Origin: Saccharopolyspora shandongensis
GTDB lineage: Bacteria; Actinomycetota; Actinomycetes; Mycobacteriales; Pseudonocardiaceae
Assembly (NCBI RefSeq): GCF_900106995.1
Contig: NZ_FNOK01000057.1
Coordinates: forward strand, 1-64,000
DNA: 64,000 nucleotides
Reading direction: 5' to 3'
The translations under genes and the position numbers were made by a program. Below the pieces are notes generated by a model. The model did not search any database and was not told the origin of the DNA. It saw only the letters and a list, made by a program, of their open reading frames with translations. Numbering within the stretch: position 1 is the stretch's first letter; each line of letters opens with the position of its first letter. This document shows positions 42,627-51,242 of this stretch, in pieces.

Positions 42627-43817
42627 GTGACTGCTGTCGAACCGGCGCCCGTCCCCTCGCTGGTGGAGCAGTTCAAGGGCGGGCTGGCCGCCCCGATCTG
42701 CCTGACCTGGGAGTGGACCTACGCCTGCAACCTGGCCTGCGAGCACTGCCTCTCGTCGTCCGGGCGGCGCGATCCGCGCGAGCTGAGCACGGCCGAGATG
42801 AAGGCCGTGATCGACGAGTTGCAGCGGATGCAGGTGTTCTACGTCAACGTCGGGGGCGGCGAGCCGACCGTGCGCCCGGACTTCTGGGAGCTGCTGGACT
42901 ACGCCGTCGAGCACCAGGTGGGCGTCAAGTTCTCCACCAACGGCCTGCGCATCGACCGCGAGCGCGCCGAGCAGCTGGCGGCCACCGACTACGTGGACGT
43001 GCAGATCTCCCTGGACGGCGCGACGCGCGAGGTGAACGACGCCGTGCGCGGCCCGGGCTCGTTCGACATGGCGATGCGCGCGCTGGAGAACCTGTCCGCC
43101 GCCGGGATGCGGGATTTCAAGATCTCGGTCGTGATGACCCGGCAGAACGTGTCGCAGCTGGACGACTTCAAGGCGATCGCGGACCGCTTCGGCGCCCAGC
43201 TGCGGATCACGCGGCTGCGCCCGTCGGGGCGCGGCGCGGACGTGTGGGACGAGCTGCACCCGACCGATGCGCAGCAGCACGAGATCTACTCGTGGCTGAT
43301 CGAGCACGGCGAGCAGGTGCTCACCGGCGACTCCTTCTTCCACCTGAATGCGCTGGGCTCCACGCCCCTGCCGGGGCTGAACCTGTGCGGCGCGGGCCGC
43401 GTCGTGTGCCTGATCGACCCGGTGGGCGACGTCTACGCGTGCCCGTTCGCGATCCACGACGCGTTCAAGGCGGGCAACGTCCGCGAGACCGGCGGATTCG
43501 ACCGGGTGTGGCGGGAATCGGAGCTGTTCACCGAGCTGCGGCAGCCGCAGTCCGGCGGCGCGTGCCGGTCGTGCTCGGCGTTCGACGCCTGCCAGGGCGG
43601 CTGCATGGCGGCGAAGTTCTTCACCGGCCTGCCGCTGGACGGCCCCGACCCGGAGTGCGTGAAGGGCCACGGGCAGACCGCACTGTCCGTTGTGGACCGT
43701 TCCGGGCTGCCGAAGGCGTCGCAGGACCACTCCCGCTCCTCGCGGAAGGTCCGGCTGGGCATGCCTTCGATGCCCGCCAAGCCGTGCGACTCCAGCCCCT
43801 TGGCGAGCCAGTTGTGA
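42627..43817 (+). CDS. mftC: Mycofactocin radical SAM maturase MftC
   Basis: A 396-residue radical SAM/SPASM enzyme. The SAM cluster motif is CNLACEHC near residue 38, with the GGEP motif in NVGGGEPTVR. The SPASM cysteines are in LCGAGRVVCLIDPVGDVYACPF and CRSCSAFDACQGGCM. It oxidatively decarboxylates the C-terminal tyrosine of MftA and then forms the Val-Tyr C-C bond. GTG 42627 has GTGGAG six bases upstream; the frame is open to 42600. The stop overlaps the start of the next gene (GTGA). Confidence 0.96.
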   Translation: MTAVEPAPVPSLVEQFKGGLAAPICLTWEWTYACNLACEHCLSSSGRRDPRELSTAEMKAVIDELQRMQVFYVNVGGGEPTVRPDFWELLDYAVEHQVGVKFSTNGLRIDRERAEQLAATDYVDVQISLDGATREVNDAVRGPGSFDMAMRALENLSAAGMRDFKISVVMTRQNVSQLDDFKAIADRFGAQLRITRLRPSGRGADVWDELHPTDAQQHEIYSWLIEHGEQVLTGDSFFHLNALGSTPLPGLNLCGAGRVVCLIDPVGDVYACPFAIHDAFKAGNVRETGGFDRVWRESELFTELRQPQSGGACRSCSAFDACQGGCMAAKFFTGLPLDGPDPECVKGHGQTALSVVDRSGLPKASQDHSRSSRKVRLGMPSMPAKPCDSSPLASQL

Positions 43818-45733
43818 AGCTGACCGACGGCGTCCGGCTGGGCGCGGCGACCGCGCCGTCGCGGGTCCTGTTCGGGCCGCACGAGACGAATCTGGGCCGT
43901 GGTCGCGGCATTTCCGACCGGCACGTGGCTTACTACGCCGCGCGGGCGGCCGGCGGCGCGGGCGTGATCGTCACCGAGACGGCCAGCGTGCACGCCTCCG
44001 ACTGGCCCTACGAGCGCGCTCCGCTCGCCGCGGAGTGCGGCGGGGGCTGGGCGGCCGTGGCCGACGCCTGCCGACCGCACGGCGCGGTGGTGCTCGCCGG
44101 GCTCGGGCATGCCGGCTCGCAGGGATCCTCGGCGTTCTCGCAGAACGCGCTGTGGGCGCCGTCCCGGGTGCCGGACGTGGCCAGCCGCGAGCTGCCGATG
44201 GAACTGGAGCAGGGCGAAATCGACGAGCTCGTCGAGGGTTTCGCCGCGGCGGCGGAATCGGCCGTGCGGGCCGGGATGCACGGCGTGGAGATCGAAGCCG
44301 GTCAGCACTCGCTGCTGCGCCAGTTCCTGTCGGGGCTCACCAACCAGCGCGCGGATGCCTACGGCGAAGATAAAACGCTGCTGCTGCGCGATGTTCTGGC
44401 CGCGGTACGGCGCGCGGTCGGCGATCGCGTGGTGGGGCTGCGGCTGTCCTGCGACGAACTGGCGCCCTGGGCGGGGATCACGCCGGAGCAGGCCGGCGGG
44501 GTCGTCGAAGCGGTGGCTGGCCGGATCGATTACCTCGTGGTGGTGCGCGGCTCCGCGATGGGGACCTCGGCGACGCGGCCCGACCTGCACACCGAGCCCG
44601 GCTTCAACACCGACCTCTGCAAGCAGATCCGCGACGTCGTGAGCGCATGTCCCGCGCAGCCGCTGGTGGTGCTGCAGGGCAGCGTCGTCGAGCCGGAGCA
44701 GGCGCAGCAGGCGCTGGACGACGGCGTCGCGGACCTCGTCGAGATGACGCGCGCCCAGATCGCCGACCCGCGACTGGTCGGGCTGGTCCGGGCCGGACAT
44801 CCGGAGCGGATCCGGCCGTGCGTGCTGTGCAACCAGAAGTGCCGCGTCCGGGACAACCGGAACCCGATCGTCTCCTGCATCGGCGAGCCGTTCAGCGGGC
44901 ACGAGAGCGGCGCCCCCGAGCCCGCGCCCGCGGCGCGGCGCGAGGTGCTGGTCGTCGGCGGTGGCCCGGCCGGGCTGGAAGCCGCGCGGGTGCTGGCCGA
45001 GGGCGGGTACGAGGTCGAGATCGTCGAGAAGGACGACCGGCTCGGCGGCACCGCGCTGTGGGCCGCCGAGGTCGGCGGGCGCGGTCGGCTGCGCCGGATC
45101 GTCGACTGGCTGGAAGCCGAGGTGCGGCGGCTCGGCGTGCGCGTCACGCTCGGCACCGAGGTCACCGAGGCGGACCTGATCGGCACCAGGCGGGACGTGC
45201 TGGTGGCGATCGGCTCGGTGCCGGGGCCGCGCGCGTACGAGATCCGCGGCGGCCTGGTCATCGACGTCGTCGACCTGCTCGAACACCACGCCGTGCCGGA
45301 CGGTCCGGTGGTGGTGTCCGACCCGGTCGGGGACGCCGTCGGCGTCGGAGTCGCCGAGCTGCTCGCCGGGCAGGGGCGAGACGCGGTGATCGTCACGCAG
45401 GACCAGGTCGTGGGCACGCAGCTGGCCCTCACCGGCGACCTGGCGGATGCCAACGGCCGGCTACAGCGCGCCGGGGTGCGGCTGGAGAAGCGTTCGCTGC
45501 TGCGGGAGGTGCACCCCGATCACGTGGTCCTGGAGGACACCTTCACCGCCCAGCGCCGAACCATGCCCTGCGCCTCGGTCATCCACTGTGGACACAGGCT
45601 GTCCAGCCCCGATCTGGCCGGGTGGCCGCGGGCGGGCGACTGCGTGGCGCCCAGGACGATCCACGAGGCGATCCTCGAAGGCCGCCGCGCGGCGCACGAG
45701 ATCACCGCGCTGGTCGGGGGAGGCGTGCGATGA
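43814..45733 (+). CDS. Mycofactocin-system FadH/OYE-family oxidoreductase 1
   Basis: A 639-residue two-domain flavoenzyme like 2,4-dienoyl-CoA reductase: an N-terminal OYE FMN barrel (SDRHVAYYAARAAGGAGVIVTE), a 4Fe-4S motif CVLCNQKC...SC near residue 335-355, and a C-terminal FAD/NAD domain (VLVVGGGPAGLEAARVLAEGGYEVEIVEKDDRLGG). Starts at GTG 43814 inside the mftC stop. A homologous but clearly diverged enzyme follows directly. Role in mycofactocin biology is inferred from its place in the operon: reducing or oxidising the cofactor, or a substrate-specific step. Confidence 0.9.
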   Translation: MKLTDGVRLGAATAPSRVLFGPHETNLGRGRGISDRHVAYYAARAAGGAGVIVTETASVHASDWPYERAPLAAECGGGWAAVADACRPHGAVVLAGLGHAGSQGSSAFSQNALWAPSRVPDVASRELPMELEQGEIDELVEGFAAAAESAVRAGMHGVEIEAGQHSLLRQFLSGLTNQRADAYGEDKTLLLRDVLAAVRRAVGDRVVGLRLSCDELAPWAGITPEQAGGVVEAVAGRIDYLVVVRGSAMGTSATRPDLHTEPGFNTDLCKQIRDVVSACPAQPLVVLQGSVVEPEQAQQALDDGVADLVEMTRAQIADPRLVGLVRAGHPERIRPCVLCNQKCRVRDNRNPIVSCIGEPFSGHESGAPEPAPAARREVLVVGGGPAGLEAARVLAEGGYEVEIVEKDDRLGGTALWAAEVGGRGRLRRIVDWLEAEVRRLGVRVTLGTEVTEADLIGTRRDVLVAIGSVPGPRAYEIRGGLVIDVVDLLEHHAVPDGPVVVSDPVGDAVGVGVAELLAGQGRDAVIVTQDQVVGTQLALTGDLADANGRLQRAGVRLEKRSLLREVHPDHVVLEDTFTAQRRTMPCASVIHCGHRLSSPDLAGWPRAGDCVAPRTIHEAILEGRRAAHEITALVGGGVR

Positions 45734-47673
45734 CCCGCTACCTGTTCTCCCCGCTGCGGATCGGCCCGGTGACCGTGCGCAACCGCATCGTGTTCTCCGC
45801 GCACCTGACGAACTACGCCGAGGACGGCCTGCCCAGCGAGCAGCACGCCGCCTACTACGCCGCCCGGGCCGCCGGCGGTGCGGGCCTGGTGATCACCGAG
45901 GAACATTCGACGCACCCCACGGACTGGCCGTACGAGAAGCTGATCCACGGCTTCCACCGGTCGGTCGTGCCCGGGTACCGGCGGATCACCGAGGCGGTCC
46001 ACGCCCACGGCGTGCCGATCTTCGCCCAGCTCAACCACAACGGCGGGCAGGCGTCGTCGATGTACTCCCGCCTGCCGGTGTGGGCGCCGTCCGCGGTGCC
46101 GGACCCGATGTTCCGGGAAGTGCCCAAGGCGATCGACACCCGCGAGATCGCCGAGGTCGTCGCCGGCTACGGCACCGTCGCCGGGCACTGCGCCGAAGGC
46201 GGGTTCGACGGCGTCGAGCTGCAGTGCTCGCACTCGTCCATCGTGCGCGGTTTCCTTTCCCCCGCCACGAACAAGCGCACCGACTCCTACGGCGGATCGC
46301 TGGCCGGGCGGGCCCGCATCCTGCTGGAGATCATCGACGCGGTGCGCGAGGCGCTCGGCCCCGAGCGGGCGCTGGGCGTGCGGCTGTGCGGGGACGAGTT
46401 GATCGAGGGCGGCACCACCATCGACGAGGCGGTCGAGGTCGCGCGGATGGTGGAGGCCACCGGCAAGGTCGACTACATCAACACCTCCATCGGCGTGGCG
46501 ACCTCGACGCTCTACATGATCGAGGCGTCGATGGCGATCCCGCCGGGCTACGCGCTGTTCATCTCCAACGCGATCCGCCGGGCCGTGCGCCTGCCGGTGG
46601 TCGGTGTCGGGCGGATCAAGGACCCGCTGCAGGCCGAACGGGCGCTGGAGGAGGGCCACTGCGACCTCGTCGGCGTCGTGCGCGGTCAGATCGCCGACCC
46701 GGACTTCGCGGCCAAGGCCCGCTCCGGGCACGGCGGCGACATCCGGACCTGCCTGTCCTGCAACCAGGAATGCGTCGGCCGGATGGGCCTGAACCGCTGG
46801 CTGGGCTGCATCGAGAACCCGCGGACCGGCCGCGAGGCGGTGGCGCTGCCGATGCCCCGGGCCCGCAAGCGGGTGCTGGTCGTCGGCGGCGGCCCGGCGG
46901 GCCTGCAGGCGGCGTCGACCGCGGCGGAACGCGGCCACCACGTGACCCTGTTCGAGCGGCAGCAGGGGACCGGTGGGCAGGTCGCGGTCGCCGCCACGGT
47001 GCCCAGCCGCGCGGAATTCCTCGACGTGGTCCGGAATCTGCGCGCCGAATGCGAACGCCACGGCGTCGACGTCAAGACGGGCGTCGCGGCGACGGCGGAG
47101 ATGCTGCGCGACGAGCACCCGGACGTGGTCGTGCTCGCGACCGGAGCCCGCCCGCAGCCGGTGCACTGGGCCGGCGGCGTCGACCGGGTCGTCGACGTCC
47201 GCGACGTGCTGGAGGGCCGCGCGGCACCGGAAGGCGACGTGCTGGTCGTCGACGAGCTCGGCTTCCACCAGGCGTCCTCGGTCGCCGAGCTGCTGGCCGA
47301 CCGGGGCTGCCGGGTGCGGATCTCCACGCCGGGCATGGTGGTCTGCCAGGATCTCGGCGTGACGCTGGACATGGAGACCTTCAACGTCCGCGCGCACGCG
47401 AAGGGCATCGAGCAGGCCACCGACGAGGTCGTGATGTCGGCGGCGGCCGAACCGGACGGAGTCGCGCTGCAGATCCTCAAGCACACCACCGGGGAAATGA
47501 CCGAAGCCCGCTTCGACTGGGTCGTGTGCGCGACGCACCAGGCCCCGGAAGACGCGTTGTGGCACGAGCTCAAGGATTCCCCGTTCGCGGTGCACCGGGT
47601 CGGCGACTGCATCGCGCCGCGCCGCGCGCACGCCGCGGTCGTCGAAGGACATCGAGTGGCGGTGGGCCTGTGA
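45730..47673 (+). CDS. Mycofactocin-system FadH/OYE-family oxidoreductase 2
   Basis: A 647-residue paralogue of the preceding protein. The barrel carries RIVFSAHLTNYAEDGLPS, the ATNKRTDSYGGS segment and GVGRIKDPLQAE. The 4Fe-4S motif is CLSCNQECVG...GC, and the C-terminal FAD site is VLVVGGGPAGLQAASTAAERG. The barrel is closer to canonical dienoyl-CoA reductase than that of oxidoreductase 1. ATG overlaps the previous stop (ATGA), and its own stop overlaps the ETF alpha start (GTGA). Confidence 0.92.
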   Translation: MTRYLFSPLRIGPVTVRNRIVFSAHLTNYAEDGLPSEQHAAYYAARAAGGAGLVITEEHSTHPTDWPYEKLIHGFHRSVVPGYRRITEAVHAHGVPIFAQLNHNGGQASSMYSRLPVWAPSAVPDPMFREVPKAIDTREIAEVVAGYGTVAGHCAEGGFDGVELQCSHSSIVRGFLSPATNKRTDSYGGSLAGRARILLEIIDAVREALGPERALGVRLCGDELIEGGTTIDEAVEVARMVEATGKVDYINTSIGVATSTLYMIEASMAIPPGYALFISNAIRRAVRLPVVGVGRIKDPLQAERALEEGHCDLVGVVRGQIADPDFAAKARSGHGGDIRTCLSCNQECVGRMGLNRWLGCIENPRTGREAVALPMPRARKRVLVVGGGPAGLQAASTAAERGHHVTLFERQQGTGGQVAVAATVPSRAEFLDVVRNLRAECERHGVDVKTGVAATAEMLRDEHPDVVVLATGARPQPVHWAGGVDRVVDVRDVLEGRAAPEGDVLVVDELGFHQASSVAELLADRGCRVRISTPGMVVCQDLGVTLDMETFNVRAHAKGIEQATDEVVMSAAAEPDGVALQILKHTTGEMTEARFDWVVCATHQAPEDALWHELKDSPFAVHRVGDCIAPRRAHAAVVEGHRVAVGL

Positions 47674-48605
47674 ACGGACGTCCGGAGATGCTCGCCGTCG
47701 TCATCGCCCGCGGCGGCGCGCTGCCCGGCGGCGCCGACGAAGCCGCGGCGGAATGCGGCGGAGCGGTCCTCGTCGTGGGCACCGGCACGCGGGAAGCGGC
47801 TCGCGCCTTCACCGCGGCCCGGCGCATCTGGGCGGCGGAAGTCCCGGTGATCGCGCCCGGCGCGCTTGCCGCGGTGCTGGCGCCGCTGATCGCCGAGGTC
47901 CCCATCGTGGTGCTACCGGCCTCGCCGGACGGGCGCGACATCGCCGCTCGCCTGGCCTTCCAGAGCGAAAGGCCCCTGCTCGCCGGCGCCACCCGGTGCA
48001 CGCCGGAGCACGCCGATCTGTCCAGATTGGACGATTCGCTGGAGGTCCGGGTCGCACTCGACGAACCGGCCGTGGTCACCCTGATCCCGGGCGTGCGCGG
48101 CACGCCGCAACCGGTGCCCGCCCCGGACCCGGTCGAACTGACCGTCATCCTGCCCGAGGTGCTCGACGCCGAGGTCGTCGAGGTCCTGGAACCGGAACCC
48201 GAAACGGTCGAACTCGCCGAAGCCAAGCGGATCCTCGGCGGCGGGGCCGGGCTGGTGCGCCCCGGCGAAGACGGCGCGGCGGTAATGCGGACCCTGACCG
48301 GCGTGGCCACCGCCCTCGACGCCTCCGCCGGCGCCACCCGGGTGATCACCGACGCCGGCTGGGCGGGGCACGACCGCCAGATCGGCACCACGGGCGTCGT
48401 CGTCGACCCCGACCTCTACGTCGCCTTCGGCGTCTCCGGCGCGACGCAGCACGTCGGCGGCCTGGGCCGCCCGGCGCACGTGATCAGCGTGAACACCGAC
48501 CCGTCCTGTCCGATGACCGCGCTGGCCGACCTGGGCATCGTCGCCGACGCGCCCGACGTCCTGCGCGAACTGGCGCGCCGACTGAACGGAGCCGCCGATG
48601 CCTGA
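47670..48605 (+). CDS. Electron transfer flavoprotein alpha subunit, mycofactocin-associated
   Basis: A 311-residue ETF alpha (FixB-like) protein. The C-terminal FAD-binding domain is diagnostic: GGGAGLVRPGED, GWAGHDRQIGTTG, then LYVAFGVSGATQHVGGL and NTDPSCPMTALADLGIVAD. It pairs with the ETF beta gene four genes downstream, the two being separated by fixC- and fixX-like genes. ETFs pass electrons singly or in pairs from flavin dehydrogenases to the quinone oxidoreductase. Overlaps the fixC-like gene by eight bases. Confidence 0.92.
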   Translation: MNGRPEMLAVVIARGGALPGGADEAAAECGGAVLVVGTGTREAARAFTAARRIWAAEVPVIAPGALAAVLAPLIAEVPIVVLPASPDGRDIAARLAFQSERPLLAGATRCTPEHADLSRLDDSLEVRVALDEPAVVTLIPGVRGTPQPVPAPDPVELTVILPEVLDAEVVEVLEPEPETVELAEAKRILGGGAGLVRPGEDGAAVMRTLTGVATALDASAGATRVITDAGWAGHDRQIGTTGVVVDPDLYVAFGVSGATQHVGGLGRPAHVISVNTDPSCPMTALADLGIVADAPDVLRELARRLNGAADA

Positions 48606-49902
48606 ACACTCCGAAGTGGACGCCGTGGTGGTCGGGGCGGGCCCGGCCGGCGCGTCCGCGGCGCTGGAGCTGGCGCGGGCCGGGCGCAGCGTGATCCTGC
48701 TGGAGCGCGGGCCGTTCCCGGGCGCGAAGAACGTCTACGGCGGCGTCGTCTACGGCCGGGTGCTCGACGAAGTCCTGCCCCGCTGGTGGGAAGAGGTGCC
48801 GGTGCAGCGCTGGGTGACCCGCCGCAGCACCATGATGATGACCCCGACCCAAGCCCTCACCGTCGACTTCCGCACCGAGGACTGGGGGAGCGCGCCGTAC
48901 AACGGCATGACCACCTACCGCGCGGACTTCGACGCGTGGCTCGCGGGCAAGGCGGTGGCAGCCGGTGCGCAGCTGGTGACCTCCACGGTCGCGACCGAGC
49001 TGCTGCGCGACGCCACCGGGCGCGTGATCGGCGTCCGCACGGACCGGCCAGACGGCGACATCCGGGCACAACTCGTCATCGCCTGCGACGGCGTCAACTC
49101 GTTCCTCGCGAAGCAGGCGGGCCTGCTGCCGCGGACGGACCCCGAGCACCAGACCCTCGGGGTGAAGGAAACCCTTTCCCTGCCGCGCAGGGCGATCGAG
49201 GAGCGCTTCGGGCTCAGCGGCGACGAAGGCGCGGACTTCGAGATCCTCGGCTGCACCGGCGACATCCCCGGCGGCGGCTTCCTCTACACCAACCGCGACA
49301 CCGTCAGCATCGGCGTGGTGCTGTCGCTGACCGGCCTGGCCTCCGCCGGGCGGCGCCCCGAGGAAGTCCTCGCGGACCTCAAAGCGCACCCGGCGATCGC
49401 GCCCTACCTGCGGGGCGCGGAGCTCAAGGAGTACTCCGCGCACCTGATCCCGGAAGGCGGCTATCGCAGCATGCCGCCGCTGCACGCCGACGGCCTGCTG
49501 GTCGCGGGCGACGCGGCCGCGATGTGCCTGGCGGCCGGGATCTGGCTGGAGGGCGTCAACTTCGCCATCGGCTCCGGCCTGGCCGCGGGCCGCACCGCCG
49601 CCGAAGCCATCGCGGCGGGCGATCCCACCCGGCTCGCGGGCTACCGCGAGCGACTGGAGGGCAACTTCGTGCTGACCGACCACAAGAACCTGCAGGGCGC
49701 GCCGCACCTGGTCCTCTCCGACCGGGTCCAGCGGCAGTACCCGAGGCTGCTCTGCGACTTCGCGCAGGAGGTCTTCACCGTCCGCAACCCGGAACCGAAA
49801 CCCGGCCTCGGCAAGCTGTTCCGGCGCACGGCTGCCCGGCACGGCGTCCGGCTGCGGCAACTCGCCGCGGACGCCTGGGCCGGCCTCCGCGTCTTCGGCT
49901 GA
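48598..49902 (+). CDS. FixC-like ETF:quinone oxidoreductase, mycofactocin-associated
   Basis: A 434-residue FAD protein: AVVVGAGPAGASAALELARAG dinucleotide motif, GAKNVYGGVVYG loop, and GLLVAGDAAAMCLAAGIWLEGVNFAIGSG, all FixC hallmarks. Like FixC it lacks its own iron-sulfur domain, which is supplied by the FixX-like ferredoxin downstream. Together with ETF it would deliver electrons to membrane quinone. The 196-base gap after this gene, with repeat copy C, is the largest break in the operon. Confidence 0.92.
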   Translation: MPEHSEVDAVVVGAGPAGASAALELARAGRSVILLERGPFPGAKNVYGGVVYGRVLDEVLPRWWEEVPVQRWVTRRSTMMMTPTQALTVDFRTEDWGSAPYNGMTTYRADFDAWLAGKAVAAGAQLVTSTVATELLRDATGRVIGVRTDRPDGDIRAQLVIACDGVNSFLAKQAGLLPRTDPEHQTLGVKETLSLPRRAIEERFGLSGDEGADFEILGCTGDIPGGGFLYTNRDTVSIGVVLSLTGLASAGRRPEEVLADLKAHPAIAPYLRGAELKEYSAHLIPEGGYRSMPPLHADGLLVAGDAAAMCLAAGIWLEGVNFAIGSGLAAGRTAAEAIAAGDPTRLAGYRERLEGNFVLTDHKNLQGAPHLVLSDRVQRQYPRLLCDFAQEVFTVRNPEPKPGLGKLFRRTAARHGVRLRQLAADAWAGLRVFG

Positions 49903-49920
49903 CGGATGTTTCGAAAGTGA

Positions 49921-50080
49921 TTTGCGTAGCGGTGCGGATAGCGGAACCTCAGGGGCCGCCTCACTCCGGGATCCCGAGTCCAATACGCGGCGCCGGGGCG
50001 GTCCTCGTGACGCGTCCCCTGAGAACCCGCGGCGGTGCAAGCTGAGTCCCTCACCGCAAGCGGCTGCCTCCGCTTCAAAG
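49921..50080 (+). repeat. Dispersed intergenic repeat, copy C, inside the mft operon
   Basis: In plus orientation: GCGTAGCGGTGCGGATAGCG, GGAACCTCAGGGGCC, GGGATCCCGA, CCAATACGCGGCGCCGGGGC, GTCCTCG, CCCCTGAGAACCCGCGGCGG, and the closing GCGGCT..CCGCTTCAA stem. The CTCAGGGG/CCCCTGAG pair is exact, so the transcript can form a long hairpin. It fills nearly the whole gap between the fixC-like and fixX-like genes and could alter downstream expression or mRNA stability. Confidence 0.75.
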
Positions 50081-50098
50081 CAGACCTGAGGAGTGACT

Positions 50099-50392
50099 AT
50101 GCACCAGTACCCGGAAGTGTCCTTCGAGGACCGGATGAGCACCGTCGACTTCCAGGTCGGCGAGCGCCCGCACATCACCGTGGACACCGAGATCTGCCGG
50201 TCGTGCACCACCAAGGCGTGCGTGCCCGCCTGCCCGGCGAAGCTGTTCGTGCCCACCGGCGACGGCGGCATCCTGTTCAACTACGAGCAGTGCTTCGAAT
50301 GCGGCACCTGCTACCAGATCTGCAACTCCGCCGGCGCCATCACCTGGACCTACCCGGACGGCGGGCACGGCGTCGTCTTCCGGAAGGGCTGA
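50099..50392 (+). CDS. FixX-like ferredoxin, mycofactocin-associated
   Basis: A 97-residue ferredoxin-like protein. Cysteines are grouped as CRSCTTKACVPAC and CFECGTCYQIC, the arrangement of FixX, which carries a 4Fe-4S cluster for the FixC-type oxidoreductase. ATG 50099 has GAGGAG seven bases upstream, a strong site that may allow fresh initiation after the upstream repeat. Only one base separates its stop from the ETF beta start. Confidence 0.93.
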   Translation: MHQYPEVSFEDRMSTVDFQVGERPHITVDTEICRSCTTKACVPACPAKLFVPTGDGGILFNYEQCFECGTCYQICNSAGAITWTYPDGGHGVVFRKG

Positions 50393-50393
50393 C

Positions 50394-51242
50394 ATGGGAC
50401 CGCAGATCGTCGTGGCGCTGAGCTGGTCCTGGCGGCGGGTCCGGGTGGATCCGCTCACCGGGGAGCTCGACGCCGGAGACCGGGGCGGCAACGCCGCCGA
50501 ACACGCGGCGCTGGAACACGGCCTCCGGCTCGCCGAGGAACTCGACGGCCGCGTCCTGGCGGTGACAGTCGGGCCCCCAGCGGCCGAGGAGGGCCTGCGC
50601 GCAGCGCTGGCGGCGGGCGCGCACGAGGCGATCCGCGTGGCGCGGGACGACCAGCTGAAGCCCGGCCACCTCGTCCACAATGGAGCAGACACGGCCAAGG
50701 CGATCGCAACGGCGGTCGCGGAACCGGATCTCGTGCTGTGCGGCGACAGATCGGACGACGGCGGCACCGGAACAACGCCCGCGTTCCTCGCAGCCCGGCT
50801 CGGTGCCGCGCAGGCACTTGGCGTCGTGAAGCTCGAATCCGAAGGCGAATCACTGCTGGCGCACCGCAGGCTCGACGGAGGAAGCCGCGAGGTCTTGCGG
50901 CTGCCCACGCCCGCGGTCGTCTCGGTCGAAGCCGCCGGTGTGCGCCTCCGCCGAGCGAGCCTGCCTGCCGTGCTGGCAGCCCAGAAGGCGACGATCCGCA
51001 CGATCGCGGCCGAGCCGCAGCGGCCGCGACGCGTGGTCTCGGCCCGCCCGCTCCGCCCACGAGCGCGAGAACTGACCGCCCCGGCGGGAACGACGGCGCA
51101 CGACCGGATGCTCGAACTGACGGGCGCGCTGCAAGACCGCACGCCACCGACCGTCATCGGCCCGCTGCCTGCCGCCGAAGCGGCCGACGAACTGCTGGGC
51201 TACCTGAAGCGCCACGGATACCTCACGGGGGAGACGCCATGA
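50394..51242 (+). CDS. Electron transfer flavoprotein beta subunit, mycofactocin-associated
   Basis: A 282-residue ETF beta (FixA-like) protein: VVALSWSWRRVRVDPLTGEL at the N-terminus, EHAALEHGLRLAEELDGRVLAVTVGP, and LVLCGDRSDDGGTGTTPAFLAARLG forming the nucleotide site. The last 90 residues (Pro/Arg-rich, then PLPAAEAADELLGYLKRHGYL) are more divergent than usual. Partner of the ETF alpha at 47670. ATGA overlap with the SDR that follows. Confidence 0.9.
   Translation: MGPQIVVALSWSWRRVRVDPLTGELDAGDRGGNAAEHAALEHGLRLAEELDGRVLAVTVGPPAAEEGLRAALAAGAHEAIRVARDDQLKPGHLVHNGADTAKAIATAVAEPDLVLCGDRSDDGGTGTTPAFLAARLGAAQALGVVKLESEGESLLAHRRLDGGSREVLRLPTPAVVSVEAAGVRLRRASLPAVLAAQKATIRTIAAEPQRPRRVVSARPLRPRARELTAPAGTTAHDRMLELTGALQDRTPPTVIGPLPAAEAADELLGYLKRHGYLTGETP

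Noticed and set aside
44647-48605. Very long plus-strand frames of about 1000 codons in the mft operon
   Set aside because: They include true genes only at their ends (an OYE enzyme and ETF alpha); the rest reads the wrong frame of neighbouring genes.
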